From Roseburia sp. (GTDB lineage: Bacteria; Bacillota; Clostridia; Lachnospirales; Lachnospiraceae): 64,000 nucleotides of DNA. Location: assembly GCA_017937095.1 (NCBI GenBank), contig JAGBEG010000013.1:394987-458986 (forward strand), written 5' to 3'. The position numbers were made by a program, and so were the translations under genes. Every line of letters starts with the position of its first letter. Positions within the stretch are counted from its first letter, which is position 1. This document shows positions 43,338-52,500 of the stretch, piece by piece. The notes beneath the pieces are model-generated. The model worked only from the letters and a program-made list of their open reading frames with translations. It had not been told where the DNA came from and searched no databases.

Positions 43338-44507
43338 TTATTTGCCGCTGCGCAGTTCTGTCACAAACGCCTCGAGACGATCCATCGCCGTCTTTAAGCT
43401 CTCCAGCGAGTACGCATAGGAAATACGGACAAACCCCTCTCCGCAGTCACCGAATGCCGTTCCCGGCACTACAGCAAGCTTCTGCGCCTTCAAAAGCTCA
43501 TTTGCGAACTCGTCCGACGTCATACCAAATTCCTTAATACACGGGAACATATAAAACGCACCGAACGGCTCGAAACAGGAAAGCCCCATCTCCTCGAAAC
43601 GATGCAGAAGATAGCGCCGTCTGCCGTTATACTCCTCGCGCATCGCAGCCACGTCCTCATCCCCGTTGCGAAGCGCCTCAACGCCCGCGAACTGGCTGGT
43701 AGAAGGCGCACACATGATCGCATACTGATGAATCTTTAACATCTGCTCAATGATCACGCGCGGACCGCAGGCATAGCCAAGACGCCAGCCCGTCATCGCA
43801 TGTGACTTTGAAAAACCATTGATCACAATGGTGCGTTCCCACATGCCCGGCAGGGAAGCAATCGACACATGGTGCTCCAGATATGTAAGCTCGGAATAAA
43901 TCTCATCACTCAGGACAAATAAATCGTGCTCTTTTACCACCTCGGCGATTTTCTCAAGGTCGCTCTTCTCCATGATCGCCCCTGTCGGGTTATTCGGAAA
44001 TGGCAGCACTAAAAGCTTCGTCTTTGGCGTAATTGCCGCAAGAAGCTCCTCCGCCGTCAGACGAAATTCATTTTCTGCCTTTAACTCAATAATAACTGGC
44101 GTGCCGCCTGCAAGCGCCGCGCACGGAACATAAGACACATAGCTCGGCTGCGGAATCAGCACCTCGTCGCCCGGGTCTAACATGGCGCGCATTGCCGCGT
44201 CAATCGCCTCGCTGCCACCTACCGTTACCATAATCTCGTGATTGTAATCATAAGAGATTCCGTAGTGTCTTGTCAGAAAACGGTCAATCTCTATCTTTAA
44301 TTCCTTCAGACCTGCGTTGGAGGTATAATGGGTTCTTCCCTTCTCCAGCGAATAGATTCCCTCGTCGCGGATATGCCACGGCGTATCGAAGTCCGGCTCG
44401 CCGACGCCTAAGGAAATAGCTCCCTCCATCTCGTGTACCACGTCAAAGAACTTGCGGATACCGGATGGCTGAATCGTTGTAATCGTCTTATTTAATGGAT
44501 CTCTCAT
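43338..44507 (-). CDS. class I/II PLP-dependent aminotransferase
   Basis: A 389-residue aminotransferase. The PLP lysine is in INGFSKSHAMTGWRLGYACG; PNNPTGAI and SDEIYSELTY are also standard. It resembles aromatic or branched-chain acid transaminases of the PatA/AraT type, but the substrate cannot be fixed. Its ATG comes one base after the stop of an Lrp/AsnC regulator gene, an association common to such transaminases. Confidence 0.93.
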   Translation of the reverse strand: MRDPLNKTITTIQPSGIRKFFDVVHEMEGAISLGVGEPDFDTPWHIRDEGIYSLEKGRTHYTSNAGLKELKIEIDRFLTRHYGISYDYNHEIMVTVGGSEAIDAAMRAMLDPGDEVLIPQPSYVSYVPCAALAGGTPVIIELKAENEFRLTAEELLAAITPKTKLLVLPFPNNPTGAIMEKSDLEKIAEVVKEHDLFVLSDEIYSELTYLEHHVSIASLPGMWERTIVINGFSKSHAMTGWRLGYACGPRVIIEQMLKIHQYAIMCAPSTSQFAGVEALRNGDEDVAAMREEYNGRRRYLLHRFEEMGLSCFEPFGAFYMFPCIKEFGMTSDEFANELLKAQKLAVVPGTAFGDCGEGFVRISYAYSLESLKTAMDRLEAFVTELRSGK

Positions 44508-44508
44508 G

Positions 44509-44985
44509 CTACATCTCTATCCTTTCATCCTTTGGCTGCTCTGTCATTACGGTTCCGTGATCCTTGTACTTCTTCAAGATGAAGTTCGTCTTGGTGCTAA
44601 GTACCGAATCCAGCGGAGAAAGCTTATCGGAAACAAACTGCGACACCTCGCGCAGCGTCTTTCCCTCGATTGTCACCATAAAATCAAAGCCTCCCGAAAT
44701 CAGATAGACCGAATTTACTTCCGGATAGTTGTAGATGCGCTCCGCGACCTTGTCAAAGCCCATGCCCCTCTGCGGTGTGACGCGTACCTCAATCAGAGCC
44801 GTCACCTTCTCGATTCCCGCTTTGTCCCAGTCAATCAGCGTATGATAGCCGCAGATAATATGCTCCTTCTCCATCTGCGCCAATTCGTTCAGCACGGACG
44901 CCTCATCCACGCCAAGGACGATTGCCAGCTCCTTGATATCAATCCGGCTGTTCTTCTCTATGAACGTTAAAATCTTCTCTCTCAT
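44509..44985 (-). CDS. Lrp/AsnC family transcriptional regulator
   Basis: A 158-residue regulator. Residues 1-50 are the helix-turn-helix (IDIKELAIVLGVDEASVLNEL) and residues 65-145 the RAM domain that binds amino acids (VTALIEVRVTPQRGMGF, VYLISGGFDFMVTIEG). It is coupled to the aminotransferase gene and probably regulates it in response to an amino acid. Confidence 0.93.
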   Translation of the reverse strand: MREKILTFIEKNSRIDIKELAIVLGVDEASVLNELAQMEKEHIICGYHTLIDWDKAGIEKVTALIEVRVTPQRGMGFDKVAERIYNYPEVNSVYLISGGFDFMVTIEGKTLREVSQFVSDKLSPLDSVLSTKTNFILKKYKDHGTVMTEQPKDERIEM

Positions 44986-45062
44986 TTCTGATCCTCCATT
45001 TTGTGATATCGCGCAGTCTGGAACAATAACCGCAAAGCTGTCCCCTGCGCGCTCACCGTCTT

Positions 45063-46046
45063 TTATATCGCTTTATATAATTCATCCGTCTTCGGCGGTT
45101 CCAAAAATCTTCGCTCATCCTCATTTAAGAGCACACGGTCGTTTCCCTCTGTCGCTTTTCCGATGATTGCCGCAGGGATTCCCGCTTTCGTAAGCTCGCG
45201 CACCAGCATATTCCCGTCCGCTGCCGCCATCAGCATACAGCCGCTGGAAATGAGCTGATAAGGATTTAACCCGAAAAATTCACAGACCTCCACCGTCTCC
45301 TGACGGATCGGTATCTTTTTCATGTCGATTTCAAGTCCGACGCCAGATGCTTCTGCCATTTCCCAGAGCGCACCGAATATCCCGCCCTCTGTGACGTCAT
45401 GCATTGCACTAACGCCAGACCTGACGGCGACTGCGGCCTCCGACTGCACCGAAATATACGCATCCAGTGCCTTCGCCTTTTCCACGAAGGGCACGGAAAA
45501 CTTCGTAAGAAGCTCTTCTTCCTTTTCCTTGGCGAGAATTGCCGTTCCCTCGATTCCGATCCACTTTGTCACAAGGATATCCATCCCCGGTCTTGCTCCC
45601 GCTGTAGAGATCAGCTTTCCGTCCTTTACCTTGCCGACGCCGCACACGGAAACTACGGGCTGGTTCACGACCGGAGTCACCTCTGTGTGCCCGCCCATGA
45701 CCTGTACGCCCGCCTTGGCGCACGCTTCCTCGACCTGCGCCATCATCTGACGAAGCTCCGGCTCCTCCACCGACTCCGGCAGCAGCACCGTAAGCAGCAC
45801 ACCGACAGGCTCCGCCCCGGAGCTTGCGAGATCGTTGACTGTAATGAGAATCGCAAGCGTGCCGATGTCCTGCGCCGTTCCGGTAATCGGATCCGTGGAC
45901 ATCACAACCGTCTCGTCCGGTGCAAGCTTTACCGCTGCGCAGTCTTCTCCCACGCCTGCACCGAGCAATACCTCCGGTCGTTTCGTATGAATTTGTTTAA
46001 ACACGGAGCGCTTGAGCACATTCTCCGGTACTTTTCCTACTTTCAT
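45063..46046 (-). CDS. AIR synthase-like protein related to HypE
   Basis: A 327-residue protein of the PurM/HypE/ThiL fold. The N-terminal ATP-binding half carries GAGVGEDCAAV, VMSTDPITGTAQ and NDLASSGAEPVGVLLT; the second half has MHDVTEGGIFGALWEMAEASG and SSGCMLMA. It lacks the C-terminal PRIC tail of true HypE, so it is not a hydrogenase maturation protein. Homologues are common in Clostridia with unknown substrate. The upstream gene encodes a VanW-family protein, separated by a hairpin. Confidence 0.88.
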   Translation of the reverse strand: MKVGKVPENVLKRSVFKQIHTKRPEVLLGAGVGEDCAAVKLAPDETVVMSTDPITGTAQDIGTLAILITVNDLASSGAEPVGVLLTVLLPESVEEPELRQMMAQVEEACAKAGVQVMGGHTEVTPVVNQPVVSVCGVGKVKDGKLISTAGARPGMDILVTKWIGIEGTAILAKEKEEELLTKFSVPFVEKAKALDAYISVQSEAAVAVRSGVSAMHDVTEGGIFGALWEMAEASGVGLEIDMKKIPIRQETVEVCEFFGLNPYQLISSGCMLMAAADGNMLVRELTKAGIPAAIIGKATEGNDRVLLNEDERRFLEPPKTDELYKAI

Positions 46047-46069
46047 TCGTCTTCTCCTGTTTAAGGCTT

Positions 46070-46096
46070 AAGGCTGTCTCTTTCTGAGACAGCCTT
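46070..46096. repeat. perfect hairpin between VanW and AIR-synthase genes
   Basis: AAGGCTGTCTC and GAGACAGCCTT pair over 11 bases around a 5-base loop. Neither side has a clear T-run. It begins 18 bases after the VanW gene stop and 24 bases before the next start; it may be a weak terminator or a stability element. Confidence 0.6.
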
Positions 46097-46113
46097 AGAA
46101 AAGCGCAATTCTC

Positions 46114-47712
46114 TTATTGTCCGCCCTCTGCCGGTGCACTCTGACTCTGATCTGTCTGCTGCTCCGGCGTTGTTTCTCCGCCTGTTACCTGACTCTCATC
46201 CACCGTTCCTACAATTGCCTGTTCCTCAGGAGTCGGCTGCGGTGCTTCCTGCACCGGATTTACAATTGCCGAAGCGCTCGCTGTATACGGCGCAACTGCC
46301 GCATAGATGGTAGCCTCGTCCCCGGTCGCAAGCGCCGCTCCAATTGTCGCAGATACATTCGGGTCTGCCGATGCAGTACCGACGTTCACGATCTTAGGCG
46401 ATGCCTTGTACGTGCTCTTATTGTAAATCTCACGGCTCTCCTCCACACCGTCTACCGTGACAATCTTCCACAGTCTTGCCACATAGCCGATATGTTTGCC
46501 CTGAGCGACCCCGATATATCCCGCCGGATCGCCGGTTCCGACGAACTGCGTGCCCGGATCCTGCTGTGAGATAACTTCGCTCTCGTAAGTAACCACACGG
46601 TTTGCAGGTCTTGTTTCATGTCCGTAAATGTTAAAGAATACGTTCTTGCCCTCGGTATATGCCTCGATATAAATCGGTATATCGTAATTATTCACAAAAC
46701 GCAGATCTTTGTAATCGCCCGCAATTGCCGCATCCATGGAGGGCTTCACATAGCTGACGATCATGGAGTGGTTGGAGCGCTGCGTAACCTCAAGCTCCGC
46801 TAAAATCACTGCATTGTACAGCGTTGTAGACACCTGGCACACGCCGCCGCCGTAGGACTCTACCGTCTGTCCGTTCTCATAAGCGCCCGCAAGCTCGTAG
46901 CCGTTCGCCGCATCGAGCGGACCGATTGTCTCGTACACGGAAAACTCCTCGCCCGGATAAAGAACCGTACCGTTGATTTTCCCCGCTGCGACCGAGATAT
47001 TCGTACAGCGGTTGCTGCCGGAATCACTGTAATTCGTCGTATAGCTTCCCAACAGATCTGTAATCTGGGCAAGCTCCTCCTCGCTTCCTCTCGGCTCTAC
47101 AATCTCCGCCACAAGCTCGATCTCGGCGTTGCCGCCGTCCCACTCATGACTGATGTAATCCTCGATCGCTGTGATGGACTCCTGCGTGTTGACCTCGATT
47201 CCCTGCTCACCCTTGATAATATGAAATGCCCCGTCCTCGCGTACCAGACCGTTATCTACCGACTCCTGATTCAATTCCGGCGCCTTCTCTTCAAGGAGTG
47301 CAGAAACCGCCTGTGAATCAACGGAAAGCTCCAGTGCGATGACCTTATCGCCATACTCAAGATCCTTTTTGTCCTTGTATCTCTTGATGAGGCTGCCGCT
47401 TCTGCCTACATCGATTGCCTCTTTCACCACATTCATATCTGAAAATGTGATACCAAGGCTTTCCGCCGGCACGGAGATATTCTTCTCACCGGCACACAAC
47501 GTAAGCTCCGCTTCCCCCGCGCCCGCGATATAGGCGTCCACTGCCGCAACAGCTTCCTCCTCCGTCATACCGCCGACATAGATATTGCCAATATACACAC
47601 CATCTGCAATGGTGTCCGCCTCCTTCGCCTGCATGGTAACCGGAGCGGCAAGCGCCATACAAAGCGCCACGGCTCCGCCGCATATAGCCAGAACCTTATT
47701 TTTCTTCTTCAT
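46114..47712 (-). CDS. VanW family protein with peptidoglycan-binding-like domain
   Basis: A 532-residue exported protein. Residues 1-29 are a signal peptide (KKKNKVLAICGGAVALCMAL). Residues about 35-215 contain the PG_binding_4 type domain (YIGNIYVGGMTEEEAVAAVD) and residues about 225-385 the VanW domain (NRCTNISVAAGKINGTVLYPGEEFSVYE, YGGGVCQVSTTLYNAVILAELEV, NNYDIPIYIEA). The C-terminus is Ala/Pro/Gln-rich. VanW accompanies some vancomycin resistance loci, but chromosomal homologues in Clostridia have no proven role. GAGGGAAAATT precedes ATG. Control by the two palindromes upstream is likely. Confidence 0.9.
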   Translation of the reverse strand: MKKKNKVLAICGGAVALCMALAAPVTMQAKEADTIADGVYIGNIYVGGMTEEEAVAAVDAYIAGAGEAELTLCAGEKNISVPAESLGITFSDMNVVKEAIDVGRSGSLIKRYKDKKDLEYGDKVIALELSVDSQAVSALLEEKAPELNQESVDNGLVREDGAFHIIKGEQGIEVNTQESITAIEDYISHEWDGGNAEIELVAEIVEPRGSEEELAQITDLLGSYTTNYSDSGSNRCTNISVAAGKINGTVLYPGEEFSVYETIGPLDAANGYELAGAYENGQTVESYGGGVCQVSTTLYNAVILAELEVTQRSNHSMIVSYVKPSMDAAIAGDYKDLRFVNNYDIPIYIEAYTEGKNVFFNIYGHETRPANRVVTYESEVISQQDPGTQFVGTGDPAGYIGVAQGKHIGYVARLWKIVTVDGVEESREIYNKSTYKASPKIVNVGTASADPNVSATIGAALATGDEATIYAAVAPYTASASAIVNPVQEAPQPTPEEQAIVGTVDESQVTGGETTPEQQTDQSQSAPAEGGQ

Positions 47713-47742
47713 AATTTTCCCTCTAATAAAATAGCTTCAACA

Positions 47743-47758
47743 AATGTCCGCCGACATT
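47743..47758. promoter_or_regulatory. palindrome AATGTC-CGCC-GACATT, downstream copy
   Basis: A perfect 6-base dyad with a 4-base centre. The same core AATGTC-YGCC-GACATT is part of the longer dyad at 47810-47833. Between the two lies a CATGTGC/GCACATG hairpin (47763-47779). Confidence 0.6.
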
Positions 47759-47809
47759 ATGCCATGTGCTTCGCACATGCCCCGCATGGCGGTTTATGCC
47801 ATCCGGCAG

Positions 47810-47833
47810 TTATAATGTCTGCCGACATTATAA
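47810..47833. promoter_or_regulatory. palindrome overlapping the VanW gene promoter
   Basis: TTATAATGTC and GACATTATAA are perfect 10-base arms around TGCC. One arm contains the -10 TATAAT and the other covers the first transcribed bases, a classical repressor position. Confidence 0.65.
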
Positions 47834-47854
47834 CATAATCGCTTTCATTTTCAA
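47827..47854 (-). promoter_or_regulatory. sigma-A promoter of the VanW gene
   Basis: The minus strand reads TTGAAA (47849-47854), 16 bases, perfect TATAAT (47827-47832). The leader is about 105 bases long. Confidence 0.75.
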
Positions 47855-47934
47855 GGTGCATAACCACGAATATATTTGACGCGCCCCGTTATTTTTAGTA
47901 TATTTTACATGAAAGCGGATTGGTGCAAATCACC

Positions 47935-48039
47935 TTACAGAAATGCAGCGAGCACCGTTGTCAAAAGCATTGTCGCCACGATGACGATTACAACTCCCGC
48001 AAGCAGTTTTCTGTTCTTTTTCTTACCAAAATTATACAT
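47935..48039 (-). CDS. 34-residue single-span membrane protein
   Basis: A small frame reading MYNFGKKKNRKLLAGVVIVI followed by 14 more residues to AAFL. A basic cytoplasmic start (GKKKNRK) is followed by one hydrophobic span of about 22 residues. I recall similar tiny basic-plus-span proteins in Lachnospiraceae but cannot name a family. GGCGG stands eight bases before ATG. It lies upstream of the VanW promoter on the same strand and is divergent from the next gene. It is too short to be certain, but the composition is unlikely by chance. Confidence 0.55.
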   Translation of the reverse strand: MYNFGKKKNRKLLAGVVIVIVATMLLTTVLAAFL

Positions 48040-48119
48040 CCTGTTTACCGCCTTTCCAACGCCTGCACGCATACAGCGGACAGGTCGCTACACTACGCTC
48101 ACAAGAAAGGAATTTTCTC

Positions 48120-48734
48120 ATGATATTTCTGGGTCTTTTTATCTTTATCATCTTCTTAATCGCCTATCTTCGCAAAAAAAGCAGCGCAAGACAGACCGAC
48201 GTTGAAGAAGAATTCTGGGCACGCGAAAACGAAGCGAACCACACCCGCCGCAAAGACATCAGCGGACTTCCCTATATTACCATACCTTTGGAAAATTTTC
48301 CAATGGGTATCTATGACAATTCTGAAATAAAAGCCTGTGAAGAGACGCTTGCCGACCTGTCCGGGAAGAAAATCTTAAATCTCGAAGGTCAGACCAACAC
48401 GGACTTAAAGTTAAAATACGGTCCGGCGAATCTCGAAGCGCTTACCGAGTGCGACAACAATTACGCGCTCCTCTGCCGCACCGTTGTATCGTACGCCCAG
48501 GCGCTTCTTGCACTGGGACACCAGACGGAAGCCCAGACAGTTCTTGAAGCCGGAATCACCTGCGGGCTCGACCATAGCCAGAACTATCTGCTGCTTGCCG
48601 GCCTTTATCTTAACGCCGGGGATACCGCAGCTTTCGACGCGCTCCTTGCGCAGGCGGAAACGCTCGATTCCCCGCAGCGCGATTCGATCGTAAGACGGCT
48701 GCACGAAGCAGAACAGGCAGCGTCTGCTCATTAG
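48120..48734 (+). CDS. membrane-anchored TPR-like protein of unknown function
   Basis: A 204-residue protein. Residues 2-18 form a single N-terminal membrane anchor (FLGLFIFIIFLIAYL), followed by a basic stop-transfer KKSSAR. The rest is helical; residues about 110-200 have a TPR-like pattern (VVSYAQALLALGHQTEAQTVLEAG, YLLLAGLYLNAGDTAAFDALL). AAAGGA stands eight bases before ATG. The gene end overlaps the convergent exonuclease gene by four bases. Function unknown. Confidence 0.75.
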   Translation: MIFLGLFIFIIFLIAYLRKKSSARQTDVEEEFWARENEANHTRRKDISGLPYITIPLENFPMGIYDNSEIKACEETLADLSGKKILNLEGQTNTDLKLKYGPANLEALTECDNNYALLCRTVVSYAQALLALGHQTEAQTVLEAGITCGLDHSQNYLLLAGLYLNAGDTAAFDALLAQAETLDSPQRDSIVRRLHEAEQAASAH

Positions 48735-49453
48735 CGCGGCGCCTTTGGCATCCTCCCGTATTGTGTGATCCAGCGATCCAGAAGGCGTGACGCTTCGCTG
48801 CGCGTCATCTGCGCCGGAATCTCATTTTCATTGATTCCGTAATATGCAGCATATCGCTTTAGGCCCTCCATCTGGCGCCCCGTCGCGGGCGTCTGTTTTT
48901 TTGCCCGGTACAAAAACGGATGCGGAAGAAACGCCTCGGGGTTTTCCTCTCCATACGCTGTTTTCAGCCGCTCAAAAATCATCCCTGTCTCCCTCGCATC
49001 ATCGAGCGCGCGGTGCGCCCTTCCCCGGCTGACATTAAAATACGCGCACAGGCTCTCAAGATCCTTCTTCTGCTCCGCCGGAAGGAAACGCCTTGCAAGC
49101 TTTAACGTGTCCACGGCTTCCCGCTCGAAGGCAAACCCGTGATTCACCGCCCATTGTTTCAGAAAACTGTAATCAAAGATCACATTCTGCCCTACAAGGA
49201 TGTCCTCTCCCAGAAATTCAAAAAATTCCGCCATCGCCCGCTCCGGCTCTCTCCCCGCCTCCGTCATCTCCTGTGTGATTCCGGTAAGCTTCGTCAACTG
49301 TTCTGTGAGCGGCTTTTCCGTCCGAAGCAGCGCGCCGTATTCTTCCACCTGTTTGCCGCCTCTTACCCGGACGGCTCCGACCTCAAGGATGACATCCGTC
49401 TTCGCATTTAAGCCCGTCATCTCTAAGTCTATTACTACATAATTCTCTAACAA
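48731..49453 (-). CDS. DnaQ-like 3'-5' exonuclease
   Basis: A 240-residue protein with a DEDDh exonuclease domain at residues 1-170. Exo I is VIDLEMTGL, Exo II NVIFDYSFL, Exo III HRALDDA. It resembles the PolC epsilon-like exonuclease. The C-terminal 60 residues (TGRQMEGLKRYAAYYGINEN, TRSEASRLLDRWI) resemble the DUF3072/UvsX-type tail seen in phage-like and clostridial exonucleases. It may act in repair or RNA turnover. It is 21 bases after the radical SAM gene. Confidence 0.88.
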   Translation of the reverse strand: MLENYVVIDLEMTGLNAKTDVILEVGAVRVRGGKQVEEYGALLRTEKPLTEQLTKLTGITQEMTEAGREPERAMAEFFEFLGEDILVGQNVIFDYSFLKQWAVNHGFAFEREAVDTLKLARRFLPAEQKKDLESLCAYFNVSRGRAHRALDDARETGMIFERLKTAYGEENPEAFLPHPFLYRAKKQTPATGRQMEGLKRYAAYYGINENEIPAQMTRSEASRLLDRWITQYGRMPKAPR

Positions 49454-49474
49454 TCTATTCCTCTGCTCCCTCTC

Positions 49475-51283
49475 TTATTCGTCCAGATAACAGTATGACG
49501 CCTGATGATTAAGCGGATCTCTTCTGGTATAGTCGAACAGCACATAACACGGCGTTTTCTCCCGCCCGGGCAGTTTCTTCACCGTGCGCGTCTCTCCTCC
49601 CGGGAAACGATAGAAGAAGCGCTCCACATGCGACTGTTTTCCGTTCTTGCAGTATTTCCGCGTAAGCTCCTTCCACGCAGAAGGCTCGGCCGCCCACGCC
49701 GGACGATTTCCGATATTCTCGCGGTAATACAGGTCAAATATAAGACTCTCCTCCAACGCCCGGACAGCCTCCGGCGCATACTCCTTCGCAAACTCCAGCA
49801 GGATCTCCGCCCTCCTTACCCGGGAATGGCTCATCTGAAAATAGCCCTTTTTATCGTAAAATGCTCCCATGCGCTCAAACATGGCAAACGCGCTCTCAAA
49901 CTGCGTCTCGAGCAGCTTCATCGTCATCTCGTACTGACCGCTGTTGTAATACACCTCAAGCATCTCCTCCACCCTTCCGATGGCAAGAAGCTCCGGAAAA
50001 TCCAGCCAGTTCGTGCGAAGTACCTCATACGGCGGACGGCTGCGGTAAATAAGTCCGTATTCCGCAGCATGCTCATACATGTAAGACCCTTTTAACACCT
50101 TTAAGAAGCCAAGCTGAAGCTGGTCGGGCTTCAGCGCATAAATCTCATCGAAGGATCTCGAAAAAGCGGCATAGTCCTCATACGGAAGTCCGGCGATCAA
50201 ATCCAGATGCTCATGAATATTTCCGGCGCTCTGAATCCTTCCCACGACCTCTTTTAACCGCCCCAGTTCCATTGTGCGGTGAATTTCCGCAATTGTCGCG
50301 TCGTTTGTAGATTGAACGCCGATTTCCAACTGCACCAGCCCTTTTCTCATTCCGGCAAGCAGCGCAAGCTCCTCCTCTGTGAGAAGATCCGCCGATATTT
50401 CAAAATGAAAATTGGTAACGCCGTTGTCGTGCTCCTTTAAAAACGTCCAGATTTCCAGCGCGTGGGCGTGATTACAGTTGAACGTGCGGTCAACGAACTT
50501 GACCTGCTTCACCTTCCGCTCAAGGAACACCGAAAGCTCCTGTTTCACAAGCCCGATATCGCGGAAACGGAGCTGTTTCTCCACCGAGGACAGGCAATAG
50601 CTGCACCGGAACGGGCAGCCCCGGCTCGATTCATAATAAATGATCCGGTTCCCGGTATCTTCGATTTCATCATAGCAGAACGGAATCGTACTCAGATCGA
50701 CCGGCCCGCGCGCCGCAGTAAAGCAAATCTCTTCTCCCTCCCGGTACGCAATCCCTGCAATTTCCGACAATTCCATCGCGGCATTATTCGGCTGTCCCTG
50801 CTTATCGATATGCGCCGCCGCATTCTGACGCCCTAGCACATCGGTATGTTCCACTGTACCCCCGCGCCGCATTTTCTCGTCGGCTTTCTGCGCATAATAT
50901 TCACACAGTTCCAGAAAGGTCTGCTCGCCCTCTCCAATCATCACACCCGTCATCTCGGGGTGCTCCTTAAGAAAGCTCTCCGTCTCATACGATACCTCTG
51001 GTCCGCCCGCCCAGACCGGAACCCCGGGACACAGCTTGTGATACTCGCACGAGAGTTCCTCCACGCAGGAAAGATTCCAGATATAACACGAAAAGCAAAG
51101 CACATCCGGCTTTGCCCTGTAGATTCCCGCTAAGATATCATCTGTCCGATGATTAATCGTGTACTCCGCAATCTCAATCTGCACGTCCGCTTTCTGATAC
51201 GCCTTCGCATATGCGCGAAGATCATAGACTGCAAGATTGGAATGGATGTATTTTGCATTGACTGCCACAAGTAAAATCTTCAT
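49475..51283 (-). CDS. B12-binding radical SAM protein (DUF4080)
   Basis: A 602-residue enzyme. Residues 1-140 form a cobalamin-binding fold (ILLVAVNAKYIHSNLAVYDL, WAGGPEVSYE, GVMIGEGEQTF). Residues about 205-410 are the radical SAM barrel with CX3CX2C in SSRGCPFRCSYCLSS, and the last 150 residues are the DUF4080 domain (YEVLRTNWLDFPEL). These are predicted to modify an unknown substrate, perhaps a methyl transfer or a thioether chemistry. The ATG overlaps the stop of the GGDEF gene by four bases (ATGA), so the two are coupled. Confidence 0.9.
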   Translation of the reverse strand: MKILLVAVNAKYIHSNLAVYDLRAYAKAYQKADVQIEIAEYTINHRTDDILAGIYRAKPDVLCFSCYIWNLSCVEELSCEYHKLCPGVPVWAGGPEVSYETESFLKEHPEMTGVMIGEGEQTFLELCEYYAQKADEKMRRGGTVEHTDVLGRQNAAAHIDKQGQPNNAAMELSEIAGIAYREGEEICFTAARGPVDLSTIPFCYDEIEDTGNRIIYYESSRGCPFRCSYCLSSVEKQLRFRDIGLVKQELSVFLERKVKQVKFVDRTFNCNHAHALEIWTFLKEHDNGVTNFHFEISADLLTEEELALLAGMRKGLVQLEIGVQSTNDATIAEIHRTMELGRLKEVVGRIQSAGNIHEHLDLIAGLPYEDYAAFSRSFDEIYALKPDQLQLGFLKVLKGSYMYEHAAEYGLIYRSRPPYEVLRTNWLDFPELLAIGRVEEMLEVYYNSGQYEMTMKLLETQFESAFAMFERMGAFYDKKGYFQMSHSRVRRAEILLEFAKEYAPEAVRALEESLIFDLYYRENIGNRPAWAAEPSAWKELTRKYCKNGKQSHVERFFYRFPGGETRTVKKLPGREKTPCYVLFDYTRRDPLNHQASYCYLDE

Positions 51284-52392
51284 CGTTTCACCATATTTTT
51301 CCCTTCCCGCTTTGCGCGGTACAGCGCCTCGTCCACTTTTTCAAAAAAAGCGCTCGCACTCGGATATGCCCTGTCGTATTCCGCCACGCCAACACTTACC
51401 GAAAAGGACTTCTCCCCATCCCCGGTCCAAAACACCTTTCCGGCAAATCTCCGGCGAATCTGCTCTGCGGCGGCAACCGCCTCCTCAATCCCCATTTCAG
51501 GAAAAATCACCGCGAACTCCTCCCCGCCATAGCGTGCGCAGAAGCCGTCCTTCCCCGCATATTCCTCACACGCAAGCGCAATCTCCCGGATGACGCCATC
51601 CCCAAAGGCATGTCCGTAAGTATCATTGACGCGCTTAAAGTCATCAATATCCATGACCGCGACAGAGAAACGCTCCGCGTACTCGTCAAAACGCCGCTGA
51701 CGGTATTTGAGTTCTTCATAGAAGCTCTCATGGTTGTACAGATGTGTCAGCGAATCCCTTCTCGAACGCTCCTCATCCTTAAGCGCCGCATCGTCCACCA
51801 GCCGGAGCGCCACCAATACGCCTACGATCGTCGCCACGAAAATGCCGATTTCGATCAGCGCGTTTGTCCGCGGCATATAGGGACTGTTCGGTATAAAGTA
51901 ATAGTAATCCAAAATGTAGACCGCCGTCAGCAGGACCGCCTGCACAACCGTCATCAGCCTGTCCTTATAAAGCGGGGTCAAAAGCATCGGCAGCAAAAGC
52001 GTAATCGGAATCAGACCCACACTGGTGTGCACACTTGTGATGATTCCGGCAAGCAGCGTAAACAAAATGACTGCGCCAAGCGCCAGCCCCCGCTCGCTGT
52101 AACTTTTCCATCTTCTCGTGATTGCCAGATAATAACCAAGCAGGACCAGAAGCTGCGCGCCGCTCGGTCGTACGATAAAAAGCCAGAAATAGTAGCCTCT
52201 GCCGCACTCTGCTGTCGGCTTAAAGAAGAAGAACAAAAACAGCTCCGCTACAAGCGCCACAAACCAGACCTTCCACGCCATCGTCCAAATGCTTCTGCTC
52301 CGCTCCCGCCACTTCTCCTCGCCGAGCCATCTGCCATTCCCCATATGATACATTCCCCTCATAGACACTTTCCTCACATCCACGACCTTCAT
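51280..52392 (-). CDS. membrane-bound diguanylate cyclase
   Basis: A 370-residue protein with six to seven N-terminal membrane segments (about 35-200) and a GGDEF domain (about 210-370). The active site CARYGGEEFAVIF is intact (GGEEF), with LTHLYNHESFYEEL and MDIDDFKRVNDTYGHAFGDG. No RXXD inhibitory site is visible. The start is uncertain because several in-frame ATGs lie near the N-terminus and only weak SDs are seen; the first is used. It is coupled to the radical SAM gene by an ATGA overlap. Confidence 0.9.
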   Translation of the reverse strand: MKVVDVRKVSMRGMYHMGNGRWLGEEKWRERSRSIWTMAWKVWFVALVAELFLFFFFKPTAECGRGYYFWLFIVRPSGAQLLVLLGYYLAITRRWKSYSERGLALGAVILFTLLAGIITSVHTSVGLIPITLLLPMLLTPLYKDRLMTVVQAVLLTAVYILDYYYFIPNSPYMPRTNALIEIGIFVATIVGVLVALRLVDDAALKDEERSRRDSLTHLYNHESFYEELKYRQRRFDEYAERFSVAVMDIDDFKRVNDTYGHAFGDGVIREIALACEEYAGKDGFCARYGGEEFAVIFPEMGIEEAVAAAEQIRRRFAGKVFWTGDGEKSFSVSVGVAEYDRAYPSASAFFEKVDEALYRAKREGKNMVKR

Positions 52393-52455
52393 TTCTTTTC
52401 GATTATACTTTATGAAAGCCGGACTTTCAATGTCTCAAAACATTTTCCATACAAA

Positions 52456-52490
52456 AAGCCAGAAACGGCTCCCCCAACCGTTTCTGGCTT
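52456..52490 (-). terminator. terminator of the MntP-like gene
   Basis: AAGCCAGAAACGG pairs with CCGTTTCTGGCTT over 13 bases around a G-rich loop. TTTG follows on the minus strand. Confidence 0.88.
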
Positions 52491-52500
52491 CTATAACAAA

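Noticed and set aside
45063-46046. True HypE hydrogenase maturation protein
   Set aside because: The C-terminal Cys-containing tail of HypE is absent and no other hyp gene is nearby.
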